Positions 25,490 through 34,790 are shown, counted from the stretch's first letter. The stretch: 64,000 nt of DNA from Bacillota bacterium (GCA_023401925.1 JAEXDA010000004.1:62001-126000); one strand, 5' to 3'. The notes: generated by a model not told the origin, from the letters alone. Made by a program: numbers and translations.

Positions 25490-25845
25490 AAAGGATCTTT
25501 TTTAAAGTTGGATCGACCATTTGAAGGACCGAAAGGACTTTTTATTGCAAAAATTGATCGATCCGGTTGCGAAAATGATTCTTTTGGTGACCCGATCGGG
25601 GAGCTGTCCCAAAAGTAATTTTAACGATAAAGAAATACAATATATCGAAGTAAAACCATTCGATGAAGCTATATATTGTATTTCTTATTGATTTTGAATT
25701 GCTTTTTAGACAGCCTCAATCGATCCTTTCGGCGACACAAACGATTGGTTGAACGGGAAAAAGGATTTTTTCCAAAAAAAAAGGATCATTTCCGTAAATA
25801 ATCGATCCTTTTCGAAAAGAATCGATCATTTTTCCCAGAGAAAAA
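25490..25845. repeat. Degenerate 20-21-bp periodic repeat interrupted by a MITE
   Basis: A GGATC/CGATC core followed by a T-rich then A-rich stretch recurs with ~20-21-bp spacing. The best run has cores at 25722, 25743, 25764, 25784, 25804 and 25824, and looser copies lie at 25494-25597. In one frame it reads as degenerate heptads rich in K, F and R. The MITE at 25602 sits within it, so the array is older than that insertion. Confidence 0.6.
25602..25716. mobile_element. MITE-like element, copy 2
   Basis: A ~115-bp element whose two halves are imperfect inverted repeats for ~45 bp: left AGCTGTCCCAAAAGTAATTT, right (read inward) AGGCTGTCTAAAAAGCAATT. Both arms continue to AAGAAATACAATATAT. 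It would fold into a long hairpin and has no coding capacity. It shares ends and internal sequence with copy 1 at 21351. It is inserted in a degenerate repeat array. Confidence 0.65.
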
Positions 25846-25857
25846 CTTTAAGGATGT

Positions 25858-25936
25858 AAAATATTTTGAATACCTGACCGCCAAACTCCGCGGGCCTAAG
25901 GGAAAGGACTGAAACGGGATGAACAGGATTTTATGG
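25858..25936. repeat. Dispersed GGGATGAACAGGATTTTATGG repeat, copy A
   Basis: About 80 bp starting AAATATTTTGAATACCTGAC and ending GATGAACAGGATTTTATGGA, repeated with few changes at 26100-26188. The end belongs to the common 'GATGAACAGGATTTACGGGATT' repeat class. A reversed relative, AATCCTGTAAATCCCGTGAA, lies at 26003-26022 and makes an imperfect inverted pair with copy A. Confidence 0.7.
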
Positions 25937-26099
25937 ATTTACTGGATTTCATTAAAACCTTATGGAGTATCTGTTTTTTGGAGTCCAACTTTACCGGGTT
26001 TTAATCCTGTAAATCCCGTGAATCCTGTCTCCGTTAACTTTTTTTAGGCATTTTTCAATGCCGGACCTGCGCCAAGGCCCTCACCCTGTCGGATAGAAT

Positions 26100-26188
26100 A
26101 AATATTTTGATTGCCTGACCACGCATGGTTAAATTGTACCGCGGGCCGAACGGAAAGAACTGAAACGGGATGAACAGGATTTTATGGA
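26100..26188. repeat. Dispersed GGGATGAACAGGATTTTATGG repeat, copy B
   Basis: A direct repeat of 25858-25936, with the same CCTGACC, CCGCGGGCC and ACTGAAACGGGATGAACAG blocks but ~10 extra bases in the middle. The final 35 bp differ at one position. It marks the right end of the decay zone. Confidence 0.7.
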
Positions 26189-26229
26189 ATAATAAACGAC
26201 TCGCTAGTCACGGATGAAGCCATCCCCAT

Positions 26230-26266
26230 AAAAAAACCCCCATCCCAAAGTGATGTGGAATGGAGG
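26230..26266 (-). terminator. Terminator of the lytic transglycosylase gene
   Basis: On the minus strand CCTCCATTCCA pairs (with two G-T wobbles) with TGGGATGGGGG and is followed by seven T. It starts ~30 nt after the stop codon of the gene at 26299. Confidence 0.85.
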
Positions 26267-26298
26267 CTTAATGATCACGATGGACTGATGTTTCCAGC

Positions 26299-26895
26299 CT
26301 ACAGCATTTGCCGGGTTTGTTCGGTGGTCCAGGGTAAAAAATGGTCAAAGGCCAAACTCAATAATTTAGCTTTTTTAACATAAGCTTTGGTCTCAACATA
26401 AGGAGGAACTCCCTGATACTTGGAGACCGAAGACGGACCGGCGTTATAGGCGGCTACGGCCAGCTCCAAATTGCCGAAATGCTGAATCTGATCCTGCAGA
26501 TACTTTGCTCCCACTTGAATATTCTTCCGGACATTTTTCCAGTCGTCCAATTTATCGGGTGATAGTTGCATCAGGCCCCGGCAACCGGCCCGACTGACTG
26601 CATTAACCCTATATTCGCTCTCCACTCCGATGATAATTGCAATCAAGACCGGATCGAACGTATCCATGATCGCGTCATGAATTTCAAGATCATTGCAATG
26701 AAACATCCTCATTACTGTGGTTACTTTATCGGATACGGCCTGCCGCGCTTTATTTTGCTCTTTGACTTTATTCATCCCTTGGATCCAATATGTAGTCCCG
26801 CCGATTATGGTGATCATTAACAAGGCTATCAGCAACAACTTTACGGGAAATGTTTTTTGTCGCTTTTCTAAAATCAAACACTTTCCTTCTTTCAT
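26299..26895 (-). CDS. Membrane-anchored lytic transglycosylase (SLT domain)
   Basis: A 198-aa protein that should cleave peptidoglycan glycan strands outside the membrane. One N-terminal helix (residues ~18-37) anchors it. The SLT domain has the catalytic Glu92 in GVESEYRVNAVSRAGCRGLMQL (shown to residue ~111) and AYNAGPSSV near residue 153. ATG 26895 is chosen from the GGAG 8 nt upstream and because the promoter at 26964-26993 excludes the longer frame starting at 27153. Similar small SLT proteins occur in sporulation and cell-wall remodelling; the role here is not defined. Confidence 0.9.
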   Translation of the reverse strand: MKEGKCLILEKRQKTFPVKLLLIALLMITIIGGTTYWIQGMNKVKEQNKARQAVSDKVTTVMRMFHCNDLEIHDAIMDTFDPVLIAIIIGVESEYRVNAVSRAGCRGLMQLSPDKLDDWKNVRKNIQVGAKYLQDQIQHFGNLELAVAAYNAGPSSVSKYQGVPPYVETKAYVKKAKLLSLAFDHFLPWTTEQTRQML

Positions 26896-26963
26896 GTAGT
26901 CTTCTCCGCGCCATAACGATAATTTGTTCCATTCAGTTATCGCTAAAAATAGACGCGTTAACC

Positions 26964-26993
26964 AGTATAACGAAGAACATAATAATTTGTCAA
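26964..26993 (-). promoter_or_regulatory. Sigma-A promoter of the lytic transglycosylase gene
   Basis: Minus strand: TTGACA (complement of 26988-26993), an 18-nt spacer and TATACT (complement of 26964-26969). It gives a ~60-nt leader. Confidence 0.75.
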
Positions 26994-27113
26994 CTCGTTT
27001 GGAGAATTGTTCATATTGGCTCTGGCGTTTCCCCAGCGTAACGAAATTTCGTTTGGGAAGCGATCCTTTTTTTAACATGATGTAACATAAAAATAGACTG
27101 GAATATCTATTAA

Positions 27114-27142
27114 TATTCTTGCCGGATTTTAAGGCAAGAATA
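27114..27142. other. Hairpin in the slt/recJ intergenic region
   Basis: TATTCTTGCC (27114-27123) and GGCAAGAATA (27133-27142) form a perfect 10-bp stem without a T run. The 460-bp divergent gap between slt and recJ otherwise shows only the slt promoter and a second AATATTCTTGC copy at about 27262. No gene was seen in it. Confidence 0.45.
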
Positions 27143-27356
27143 CTCGTGGGCATTCCCCGCAGTGAAGCGGAATGAAGAGAAAATAGCAGGAAAGAACGAA
27201 AAAGTACCGAATAATAACAGTTAACTGTTTCAAGATTGGTTTTGCATTCAATATCAAATCTTCAATATTCTTGCTCGGTTAAAAAGCATTGGAACTTTGA
27301 ACCGCAAGGTCTACTATAAATCTCAAGAATGCATGTACAAACCACAGGGAGTTATA

Positions 27357-29069
27357 ATGAGCAAAAGATGGAAACTGATTGAAAATATCGACAAAAATGC
27401 AGTTCAGATGGCTCAGCAATTGGGAATTTCCCCGCTTTTGGCCCGCTTGATTTGTAACCGCGGTATTACGGATATTGTTGCTGCAAAAGCTTTTTTGTCA
27501 CCGTCGCTAGAGGATTTGCACGACCCTTTTTTGTTTCGAGACATGAAACGGGCGGTGGAACGTTTAAAAAGGGCCATTGATCACCAAGAAACAATTCTAA
27601 TCTATGGTGATTATGATGTGGATGGAATCACTTCAATTTCTGTGATGATCAGGGTATTATCCAAATATTTGCCGGGGAAAATAATTTACTATATCCCCAA
27701 AAGACTGGAAGAAGGTTATGGACTCCATTTAAGCTCCCTGGATAAGGCGCTTGCCAAAGGCGTTACCTTAATTATTACGGTTGACTGCGGGATTAGCGCT
27801 GTGGAAGAGGCGCTGTTTCTTAAGTCAAAGGGTATTGATTTAATAATCACCGATCATCATGAGCCCAAAGGCACATTACCGGAAGCTTATGCTTTAATTG
27901 ATCCGAAGGTACCGGAGGCGGGTTACCCTTTTGCGCAGCTTGCCGGAGTGGGAGTCGCCTTTAAATTGTTACAGGGCCTGGCTGCGGAAATTCCGGAAAT
28001 TGGCCAACGGTTAATGGCCAACTTGGACTTGGTTGCCTTTGGAACCATCGCCGATATTGTTCCGTTACTTGGTGAAAATCGGGTTTTGGTTAAATACGGT
28101 TTGGAAAAAATTCAGAAAACCTCGAATACCGGTTTAAAAGCCCTCATTCAAGGGGCCGCTTTGCAGGAACGGGAAATCAACAGCGGCCATATCGGCTACT
28201 TATTGGCTCCCCGGGTGAATGCAGCCGGGCGAATGGCAAACCCATGTCTGGGAGTTAAGCTTTTTCTAACCGGTGACCCGCTCCAAGCGATGGATTTCGC
28301 CAAAGAACTTGAAAAAGAAAACCAAAAGCGGCAGGAAATCGAGTCCCAGGTGTTCCGGGAAGCTAAAGCGCAAATTGAGGGGGATCCCAGTTTTGAAAAT
28401 GAATATGCGCTGGTACTGGCGGGTGAAAATTGGCATTTGGGAGTGATCGGTATTGTAGCTTCCAAACTGGTGGAGGTCTATAATAAACCGATTATTTTAA
28501 TCGGTCTTGACGGGGAAGAAGGACGCGGTTCCGGCCGGAGCATCCAGGGGTTTAATCTTTTTAATGCACTTGAGCAGTGTGAGGAACATATGATTAAATT
28601 TGGCGGACATGAATTTGCCGCCGGACTTAGCATATTGCGGGAGAATATTCCGGCTTTCCGGGAGGCTTTCTCGAAGGAAGCGAAAGCGACCCTGACCCCG
28701 GAAGCCTTGATACCGACGATTCATATTGAAAGCATCGTCGAATTAAGCCGGATTGACATTGACTTGGCCCGTGAATTGATGAAATTGGCTCCTTGCGGTT
28801 CCAGCAATCCCACACCTATTTTAGGCTGTAAAGCAGTGGATTTGGTTGATTACAAAAATGTAGGGGAAAACGGCAAACATTTAAAAGTGAAAGTTTCCGA
28901 TCATCACGTAACATGTGAGGGGATTGGTTTCAATATGGGGTTTATTCAGCCCGAGCTGGCTGCGGCTTCAGAAGTGGATGTGGCATTCTCTTTGGAAGAA
29001 AATAATTGGAATGGAAATGTGCAGGTTCAATTGAATTTAAAAGATGTTGTACTGCGGGGGTCAAACTAA
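27357..29069 (+). CDS. recJ: Single-stranded-DNA-specific exonuclease RecJ
   Basis: RecJ degrades single-stranded DNA 5' to 3' in recombination and mismatch repair. The 570-aa protein has the DHH motifs in order: IYGDYDVDGITS near residue 82, the second Asp in ITVDCG, DHHEP near 163, and the DHHA1 segment GSGRSIQGFNLFNALE near 412. ATG 27357 follows AGGGAG; the longer frame from 27297 lacks a site. The length is that of the core enzyme without the C-terminal extension of Bacillus RecJ. The stop is directly followed by the rel start. Confidence 0.96.
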   Translation: MSKRWKLIENIDKNAVQMAQQLGISPLLARLICNRGITDIVAAKAFLSPSLEDLHDPFLFRDMKRAVERLKRAIDHQETILIYGDYDVDGITSISVMIRVLSKYLPGKIIYYIPKRLEEGYGLHLSSLDKALAKGVTLIITVDCGISAVEEALFLKSKGIDLIITDHHEPKGTLPEAYALIDPKVPEAGYPFAQLAGVGVAFKLLQGLAAEIPEIGQRLMANLDLVAFGTIADIVPLLGENRVLVKYGLEKIQKTSNTGLKALIQGAALQEREINSGHIGYLLAPRVNAAGRMANPCLGVKLFLTGDPLQAMDFAKELEKENQKRQEIESQVFREAKAQIEGDPSFENEYALVLAGENWHLGVIGIVASKLVEVYNKPIILIGLDGEEGRGSGRSIQGFNLFNALEQCEEHMIKFGGHEFAAGLSILRENIPAFREAFSKEAKATLTPEALIPTIHIESIVELSRIDIDLARELMKLAPCGSSNPTPILGCKAVDLVDYKNVGENGKHLKVKVSDHHVTCEGIGFNMGFIQPELAAASEVDVAFSLEENNWNGNVQVQLNLKDVVLRGSN

Positions 29070-31223
29070 ATGTTTGAACCGGTGACCATTGATGAATTTT
29101 TGAAGAAAATTGGAGAAAGCAAACCAACAGCCGATTTGGGAAAGCTAAAGGCCGCTTATGAATTTGCCAAAACCGCTCATGCCGGACAGAAGCGTGAATC
29201 GGGTGAGGATTTTATTCAGCATCCCTTGGAGGTCGCGGTGATCGTATTTGATTTGGGCATGGATATCACTTCGATCGCTGCAGCTTTTTTGCATGATGTG
29301 GTGGAAGATACCGATATTGTTATTGAAGAAATTGAGAAACGGTTTGGCTCTGAAGTGGCTTTACTGGTTGATGGCGTTACCAAGTTAAGCCGGTTGGCTT
29401 TTCAAAGCAAGCAAGAACAGCAAATGGAAAACCTCCGGAAAATGTTTCTTGCGATGACTCAGGATCTCCGGGTCATCATTATTAAATTGGCCGACCGCCT
29501 GCATAACATGCGGACCTTGAAACCTCTTCCCGAGGAACGTCAGAAAAAAATTGCCAAAGAGACTTTGGAAATTTATGCCCCCTTAACCCACCGTTTGGGA
29601 ATGTGGAAAGTCAAGTGGGAATTGGAGGATTTGGCCTTACGTTATCTGGAACCTGAAGCTTATTATGATTTGGTGAACAAAGTAGCCAAGAAACGCCAGG
29701 AACGGGAAGTTATCATCAACGAAGTCAAGCAGACACTCCAGCGGGCTTTGGCTGAAATTGAGTTAAAAGCGGAGGTCCAGGGGCGGCCCAAACATTTTTT
29801 CAGTATTTATGAAAAAATGCAGGAACAATGTAAGGATTTCAGCGAGATTTACGATCTGATGGGCCTGAGGGTCATTGTTCCCACAGTTCAAGACTGTTAT
29901 GAGGTTCTGGGCATTGTGCACACGCTTTGGAAGCCGATGCCGGGGCGGTTTAAGGATTATGTGGCCATGCCGAAGTCGAATATGTACCAATCATTGCATA
30001 CTACAGTGATTGGACCCACCGGGGAACCCTTGGAGATTCAAATCCGGACTTGGGAGATGCACCGGACCGCCGAGTACGGGATTGCCGCCCATTGGTTATA
30101 TAAAGAAAACAGCCCCGACGACAAAGAGTTGCATGAAAAAATCGCTTGGCTGCGCCATCTCATCGAATGGCAAGGCGAAATGAAGGATTCCGAGGAGTTT
30201 ATGGAGACTCTGCGGATAGGTTTGTTTATCGATGAAGTGTTTGTTTTTACCCCAAAAGGAGATGTCAAAAATTTACCGGCCGGTTCGACCCCCGTTGATT
30301 TTGCCTATAGTATCCACAGCGCTCTTGGCCATCAATGCGCCGGAGCCAAGGTCAACGGGAGGCTGGTTCCCCTTGACTATCTGTTGAAAAACGGGGATAT
30401 CATTCAAATCGTCAGTTCCAAGCAGAGTTCCGGTCCCAGCCGGGATTGGTTGCAGTTTGTAAAAACCACCAAGGCTAAAAACCGGATCCGGCAGTGGCTT
30501 CGTGAACAACGGCGGGAAGAAAACATCCAAATCGGCCGGGAAATGATTGAACGGGAACTGCGCAAACACGGGCTGGACATCCAGGACAATATGCGCCAGG
30601 ATAACTTGCTGGAGATTGCTAAAAAACTGGGTTTCACAGTTCTGGAAGATTTGTTGGCCTCTGTTGGTGATCTTAAGGTAACGGCCAATCAGGTCGTCGG
30701 AAAAATGGGCTTGGAAAAAGAACCGGTAAAGTCCTTTAAGCCGGAGTCCGAGGAAAGAAAGAAGACCCGTCGCTCCGGGCAGGGTATTAAAGTAAAGGGT
30801 GTCGATAATCTGCTGATCCGTTTTTCAAAATGTTGTAGTCCCGTACCGGGAGACCCGATTGTCGGATTTATCACCCGGGGTAAGGGGGTTTCCATCCATC
30901 GTCAGGACTGTCCCAATTTGGGAAGCGAAGATAAAGACCGGATTATTGAAGTAGCCTGGGATCAGGAGAGCCAGGGGACTTATCCCGTGGACATTGAAAT
31001 TGAAGGCGGCGATCGGGTCAATTTCTTAACCGATATTATGAACGCCATTTCGGAAATGAATTTATACCTGAGTGCTGCCAAGGCCCGATCCAAAAAAGGA
31101 ATGGCTTATATCAACCTGACATTGGAGATAATTCATTCCGATCAAATCCAACTTATCTTTAAGCGGGTCAAGAAGGTCGAAGGGGTTCTAAGAGTTTACC
31201 GGGTAAGTAGACTGGTACGATAG
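29070..31223 (+). CDS. rel: Bifunctional (p)ppGpp synthetase/hydrolase Rel
   Basis: A 717-aa stringent-response enzyme. The hydrolase HD motif is in FLHDVVEDT (73-81), which indicates an active hydrolase domain. The synthetase domain has GRFKDYVAMPKSNMYQSLHT (~residues 292-311) and EIQIRTWEMH. The TGS domain (VFVFTPKGDVKNLPAGSTP), the zinc-finger/RIS cysteines (KCCSPVPGD, CPN) and the final ACT domain follow in order. ATG 29070 abuts the recJ stop, with GGGGG 10 nt upstream. The recJ-rel-dtd order is common in Bacillota. Confidence 0.97.
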   Translation: MFEPVTIDEFLKKIGESKPTADLGKLKAAYEFAKTAHAGQKRESGEDFIQHPLEVAVIVFDLGMDITSIAAAFLHDVVEDTDIVIEEIEKRFGSEVALLVDGVTKLSRLAFQSKQEQQMENLRKMFLAMTQDLRVIIIKLADRLHNMRTLKPLPEERQKKIAKETLEIYAPLTHRLGMWKVKWELEDLALRYLEPEAYYDLVNKVAKKRQEREVIINEVKQTLQRALAEIELKAEVQGRPKHFFSIYEKMQEQCKDFSEIYDLMGLRVIVPTVQDCYEVLGIVHTLWKPMPGRFKDYVAMPKSNMYQSLHTTVIGPTGEPLEIQIRTWEMHRTAEYGIAAHWLYKENSPDDKELHEKIAWLRHLIEWQGEMKDSEEFMETLRIGLFIDEVFVFTPKGDVKNLPAGSTPVDFAYSIHSALGHQCAGAKVNGRLVPLDYLLKNGDIIQIVSSKQSSGPSRDWLQFVKTTKAKNRIRQWLREQRREENIQIGREMIERELRKHGLDIQDNMRQDNLLEIAKKLGFTVLEDLLASVGDLKVTANQVVGKMGLEKEPVKSFKPESEERKKTRRSGQGIKVKGVDNLLIRFSKCCSPVPGDPIVGFITRGKGVSIHRQDCPNLGSEDKDRIIEVAWDQESQGTYPVDIEIEGGDRVNFLTDIMNAISEMNLYLSAAKARSKKGMAYINLTLEIIHSDQIQLIFKRVKKVEGVLRVYRVSRLVR

Positions 31224-31234
31224 GGGAAATTGCG

Positions 31235-31684
31235 ATGCGTGCGGTAGTCCAAAGGGTCTTGCAAAGTCAAGTAACAGTGGACGGGGAAGTACTTGGCAAG
31301 ATTGACCGGGGTTTGCTGGTGTTTTTAGGTGTTGGAGACGGCGACACTGAGTCCGATGGAGCTTATTTGGCTCAAAAGATAGTCAATTTGCGAATCTTTG
31401 AGGATGAAGCCGGAAAATTAAACCTGTCCGCTTTGGAATTAAAATTCCCCTTCTTAATTATTTCTCAATTTACACTATACGGAGATTGCCGGAATGGCCG
31501 CCGGCCAAGTTTTACGGCCGCGGCAGATCCCAAACTCGGAGAATTTTTATATGATACCTTTTGTGCTCAGGTTCGCGACTGCGGCTTAACAGTGGCTAAA
31601 GGGCGTTTCCGCAGCGATATGAAGGTAGCTTTGATCAATGATGGACCTGTGACGATATTACTCGACAGCAAGCGTTTGTTTTAA
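31235..31684 (+). CDS. dtd: D-aminoacyl-tRNA deacylase
   Basis: Dtd removes D-amino acids (and glycine mischarged on tRNA-Ala) from tRNA. The 149-aa protein has both family motifs: SQFTLYGDCRNGRRPSF (residues ~78-94) and INDGPVT near the end, which together form the active site at the dimer interface. It lies 11 nt after rel and is probably cotranscribed. Confidence 0.97.
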   Translation: MRAVVQRVLQSQVTVDGEVLGKIDRGLLVFLGVGDGDTESDGAYLAQKIVNLRIFEDEAGKLNLSALELKFPFLIISQFTLYGDCRNGRRPSFTAAADPKLGEFLYDTFCAQVRDCGLTVAKGRFRSDMKVALINDGPVTILLDSKRLF

Positions 31685-31708
31685 AAGATATGGTTTGGTG
31701 GAGGCATC

Positions 31709-32794
31709 ATGATACTTTTGTCCATTGAACATGTAACCGAAAACATGCGGGTAGCCAAAAACATTTACTCCGCGGAAGGAAATGTTTTGCTTGCCGAGGG
31801 GACTTACCTAAACCGGCATTATATTGATAAATTGAGGCATTTGGGCATTTCTTCCCTCTATATTATCGATAGTCGGGTTGGTCAAATTGAGGTTGAACCT
31901 CTGGTAAAAATAGAAACTCAAAAAGAAGTCACCAAAATCGCCAAAGAAACGATGTCCAGTATCCGTAGCGGCCAGTTGGTGAACGGTCAAAGGATTGAAG
32001 CAGTCATTGAGCATGTCATTGAAGATTTAATTCATAACCGGACGATAAGTTACAGCATGGTGGAAATCCGGGCGATGAATGATTATCATTTTTCTCACAA
32101 CGTCACTGTATGTGTGTTATCGCTCATGACCGGCATAGCCATGGGATACAGTGATTCAAAGCTAAAACAACTTGGCGCCGGGGCCATCCTCCATGATATT
32201 GGAAAAGCAAAAATCCCGGACTCGGTTTTAAATAAAAACGGTAAGCTAACCAGGGAAGAATACCAGGAAATTCAGAAACACCCCCAGATTGGATATGAGG
32301 TGTTGCAAGATTGCAAGGATATTGATGACACTGCCAAGTGTATTCCCTGGCAACACCATGAAAGATTTGATGGCTCGGGTTATCCCAGAGGGTTAAAGGG
32401 AAGTCAGATTCACGAATTTGCCAGAATTGTAACCCTGGCTGATGTTTACGATGCCATGTCCACGGATCGTATTTATCGAAAAAGGTTTCTCCCGCATGAA
32501 GTGATTGAATTCATACGGGATCAAGGGAAGACGCTTTTTGACCCCGAATTGACCAACAGATTTCTACTGAATATCGCGCCATTTCCCATTGGATCGCTGG
32601 TACTTTTGAATACACAGGAAAAAGCGGTGGTTGTCAAAGTCCCAAAAGATTGCCCCACCCGGCCTGAGGTTGATATTATTTTCGGTCCCGAAGGAGAACT
32701 CTTGACAAAGCCTATTAAAAAGGATTTGCAGGAAGATCTGACGCTTTTTATCCTGAAAGCTTTTAAAGACACTGTCGATGAGAAGTTGCATTAA
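31709..32794 (+). CDS. HD-GYP domain cyclic-di-nucleotide phosphodiesterase
   Basis: A 361-aa cytoplasmic protein. An N-terminal ~110-residue region of the DUF3391 type precedes an HD-GYP domain with His162-Asp163 in AILHDIGKAKIP and HHERFDGSGYP at 216-226. The family hydrolyses c-di-GMP, some members 3',3'-cGAMP. No receiver domain is present. GGTGGAGG precedes ATG 31709. It follows dtd after 24 nt and may be the last gene of that transcript. Given the chemotaxis block it could link to motility control, but that is inference. Confidence 0.92.
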   Translation: MILLSIEHVTENMRVAKNIYSAEGNVLLAEGTYLNRHYIDKLRHLGISSLYIIDSRVGQIEVEPLVKIETQKEVTKIAKETMSSIRSGQLVNGQRIEAVIEHVIEDLIHNRTISYSMVEIRAMNDYHFSHNVTVCVLSLMTGIAMGYSDSKLKQLGAGAILHDIGKAKIPDSVLNKNGKLTREEYQEIQKHPQIGYEVLQDCKDIDDTAKCIPWQHHERFDGSGYPRGLKGSQIHEFARIVTLADVYDAMSTDRIYRKRFLPHEVIEFIRDQGKTLFDPELTNRFLLNIAPFPIGSLVLLNTQEKAVVVKVPKDCPTRPEVDIIFGPEGELLTKPIKKDLQEDLTLFILKAFKDTVDEKLH

Positions 32795-32879
32795 CGGGGA
32801 TAGTTATGGGAACTTTTGGGGTTTACCTTCGTTCTATCAGTCCAAGGATGAATATGAATTCGATCAGGAGGAAAATATT

Positions 32880-33458
32880 ATGAATAAAGCCTGGATGATT
32901 GTTGGTGTTTTGTTGGTCGTTATTATTGTTTTGGTAGCCATTCCTTTTGGAATGTATTTTAGTTATTCCAATCGTTTTAAGTTGGCCAATAACGAGGTAG
33001 AAGCCCAAATGAAGCAGGTCGACAATATATTGCTCAGACGTCACGACCTCATTCCAAACTTAGTGAGTACTGTAAAGGGATACGCTACCCATGAAAAAGA
33101 CGTCTTCACCAATTTAAACAATGCCCGTAACCAGATGATGCAGGCGAACGGGATTAAAGAAAAAGCCGCAGCCAACGGCCAATTTGAATCGGCATTAAGC
33201 CGCTTATTGATGGTGGTTGAAAATTATCCCCAGTTAAAGGCGAATGACCAATTCAACCGGTTAATGGATGAGCTGTCCGGCACAGAGAACCGTTTAGCCG
33301 TTGAAAGAAAGAGATATAATGATTTGGTGAAAGATTACAACAATAAAATTCAATTGTTTCCGGGGAGTATTTTTGCGGGAATGCTAGGACTTTCTACGAA
33401 AGAGTACTTTGAAGTCCCCGAAAGCGCAAAAGAGGCCCCTAAAGTGAGCTTTGATTAA
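32880..33458 (+). CDS. LemA family protein
   Basis: A 192-aa membrane protein with one N-terminal helix (residues ~5-27) and a four-helix cytoplasmic or extracytoplasmic bundle. The LemA signature is clear: NNEVEAQMKQVDNILLRRHD, LIPNLVSTVKGYATHEK and YNNKIQLFPGSIFAGMLG. AGGAGG precedes ATG 32880. The frame open from 32778 overlaps the previous gene and lacks a site. It starts a three-gene LemA-TPM-TPM cluster, a common arrangement whose biochemical function is still unsettled. Confidence 0.94.
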   Translation: MNKAWMIVGVLLVVIIVLVAIPFGMYFSYSNRFKLANNEVEAQMKQVDNILLRRHDLIPNLVSTVKGYATHEKDVFTNLNNARNQMMQANGIKEKAAANGQFESALSRLLMVVENYPQLKANDQFNRLMDELSGTENRLAVERKRYNDLVKDYNNKIQLFPGSIFAGMLGLSTKEYFEVPESAKEAPKVSFD

Positions 33459-33475
33459 ATATGAAAGGCTATAAC

Positions 33476-34255
33476 ATGAAGAAACGCTGGATAGTGCCAG
33501 TCTTTGCTTTCATATTGTTTTGGGTCGGAAGCGGATTGGCATCGGGAATGAGCCCCTTTACAATCGATTCCTATGTTACAGACAGGGCACAGCTTCTTTC
33601 GGAAGGCGAAAGAAACCAATTAGCGGATAAACTTCATAAATATGCTACGGATACCGGCAATCAGTTATTGGTGGTAACCATTCCCAGTCTGGAAGATAAC
33701 GAATTGGTTAGTTTCACGGAAAAACTTTTCGATGTGAATAAACCGGGCCAAAAAGGAAAAGACAATGGGGCTATTCTTTTGGTCGCCTTTCAAGAGCATC
33801 AAGTCCGGATGGAAGTCGGGTACGGTTTGGAAGAGGTATTGCCCGACGGTAAGGCAGGGGCGATTATTCGCGAGCAAATCACGCCTTTCTTCAAAAACAA
33901 TGATTATTACGGGGGATTGTCGTCGGGGATTGCCGCAATGATTGGAGCGATTTCTCCGGGATATGTTTTTAAAAACAATCCTATGCCGGTTCGAAGAAGC
34001 AAAGATCGGTCTTTTCCATTGGCCTTGTTAGTGGCAGCCGTAATCTTCTTGATCTCCCTTTTCGGGAATATCGGGCGTAACGCCCATCAACAACGGCATC
34101 GCCATCGCCGCGGTTTTAGCGAACCATGGTATTGGGGCGGTGGAGGTTTTGGGGGCGGAAGCTCCGGTGGAGGTTTTGGCGGTAGTTCCGGAGGTGGCGG
34201 TTTTAGTAGCGGCGGAGGCAGTTTTGGGGGCGGCGGCTCCAGTGGAAGTTGGTAG
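33476..34255 (+). CDS. TPM-domain protein with glycine-rich tail (YgcG type)
   Basis: About 259 aa. A signal peptide (WIVPVFAFILFWVGSGLASG) is followed by a TPM domain (SYVTDRAQLLSEGERNQL...NGAILLVAFQEHQVRMEVGYGLE), a transmembrane helix near residues 182-198, and a tail made almost only of Gly, Ser and Phe. ATG 33476 is preferred because AAAGG lies 8 nt before it; ATG 33461, two bases after lemA, is possible. Members are membrane proteins of unclear role; phosphatase activity is known for the plant TPM relative. Confidence 0.9.
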   Translation: MKKRWIVPVFAFILFWVGSGLASGMSPFTIDSYVTDRAQLLSEGERNQLADKLHKYATDTGNQLLVVTIPSLEDNELVSFTEKLFDVNKPGQKGKDNGAILLVAFQEHQVRMEVGYGLEEVLPDGKAGAIIREQITPFFKNNDYYGGLSSGIAAMIGAISPGYVFKNNPMPVRRSKDRSFPLALLVAAVIFLISLFGNIGRNAHQQRHRHRRGFSEPWYWGGGGFGGGSSGGGFGGSSGGGGFSSGGGSFGGGGSSGSW

Positions 34256-34270
34256 GAGGGTGAAGATTGG

Positions 34271-34720
34271 ATGTGGGATGAAATGAAAACTCGCCATTTT
34301 TTCAACAATCACGATAAACAAAGGATAGTATCAGCGATTGAAGAGGCGGAAAAACTGACCTCCGGGGAAATCCGGGTTCATGTGGAGAGCAGAGCCGGGG
34401 AAGATATTATTGCCAGGGCCAAGGCGGTATTTGAGAGTCTGGGGATGGCTAAAACCGAGCTTCATAACGGAGTGTTGATATATTTAGCGACTCAGGATCA
34501 CAAATTTGCGATTATCGGCGATAAAGGCATTGATCAGAAAGTTCCGCCGGGATTTTGGGACGATACCAAAGAAAAAATACGATCTCGGTTTAAAGAAGGC
34601 CAATTTGCCGAGGGTGTTTGTCTGGGAATTAACCTTGCCGGCGAACATTTGGCTAAGTATTTTCCTTGTCAACCCGGAGACATCAATGAACTAAGTAATG
34701 AAATCTCTTTAGGAAAATGA
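34271..34720 (+). CDS. Stand-alone TPM-domain protein
   Basis: A 149-aa soluble TPM domain protein. The N-terminal helix DKQRIVSAIEEAEKLTSGEI and the core NGVLIYLATQDHKFAIIGDKG are typical. There is no signal peptide or glycine tail, unlike its upstream neighbour. GGAGGG lies 10 nt before ATG 34271. It is the third gene of the LemA cluster. Confidence 0.9.
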   Translation: MWDEMKTRHFFNNHDKQRIVSAIEEAEKLTSGEIRVHVESRAGEDIIARAKAVFESLGMAKTELHNGVLIYLATQDHKFAIIGDKGIDQKVPPGFWDDTKEKIRSRFKEGQFAEGVCLGINLAGEHLAKYFPCQPGDINELSNEISLGK

Positions 34721-34752
34721 GTTGCGGGTTATGGATGCTGGATTGATGATTT

Positions 34753-34790
34753 AATCCATGATGTAATCAGCGATTTCATCATGGATTTTG
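34753..34790 (+). terminator. Possible weak terminator of the LemA-TPM cluster
   Basis: AATCCATGATG (34753-34763) and CATCATGGATT (34777-34787) form a perfect 11-bp stem, followed by only a short T tract. It lies 33 nt after the last TPM gene. Confidence 0.5.
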
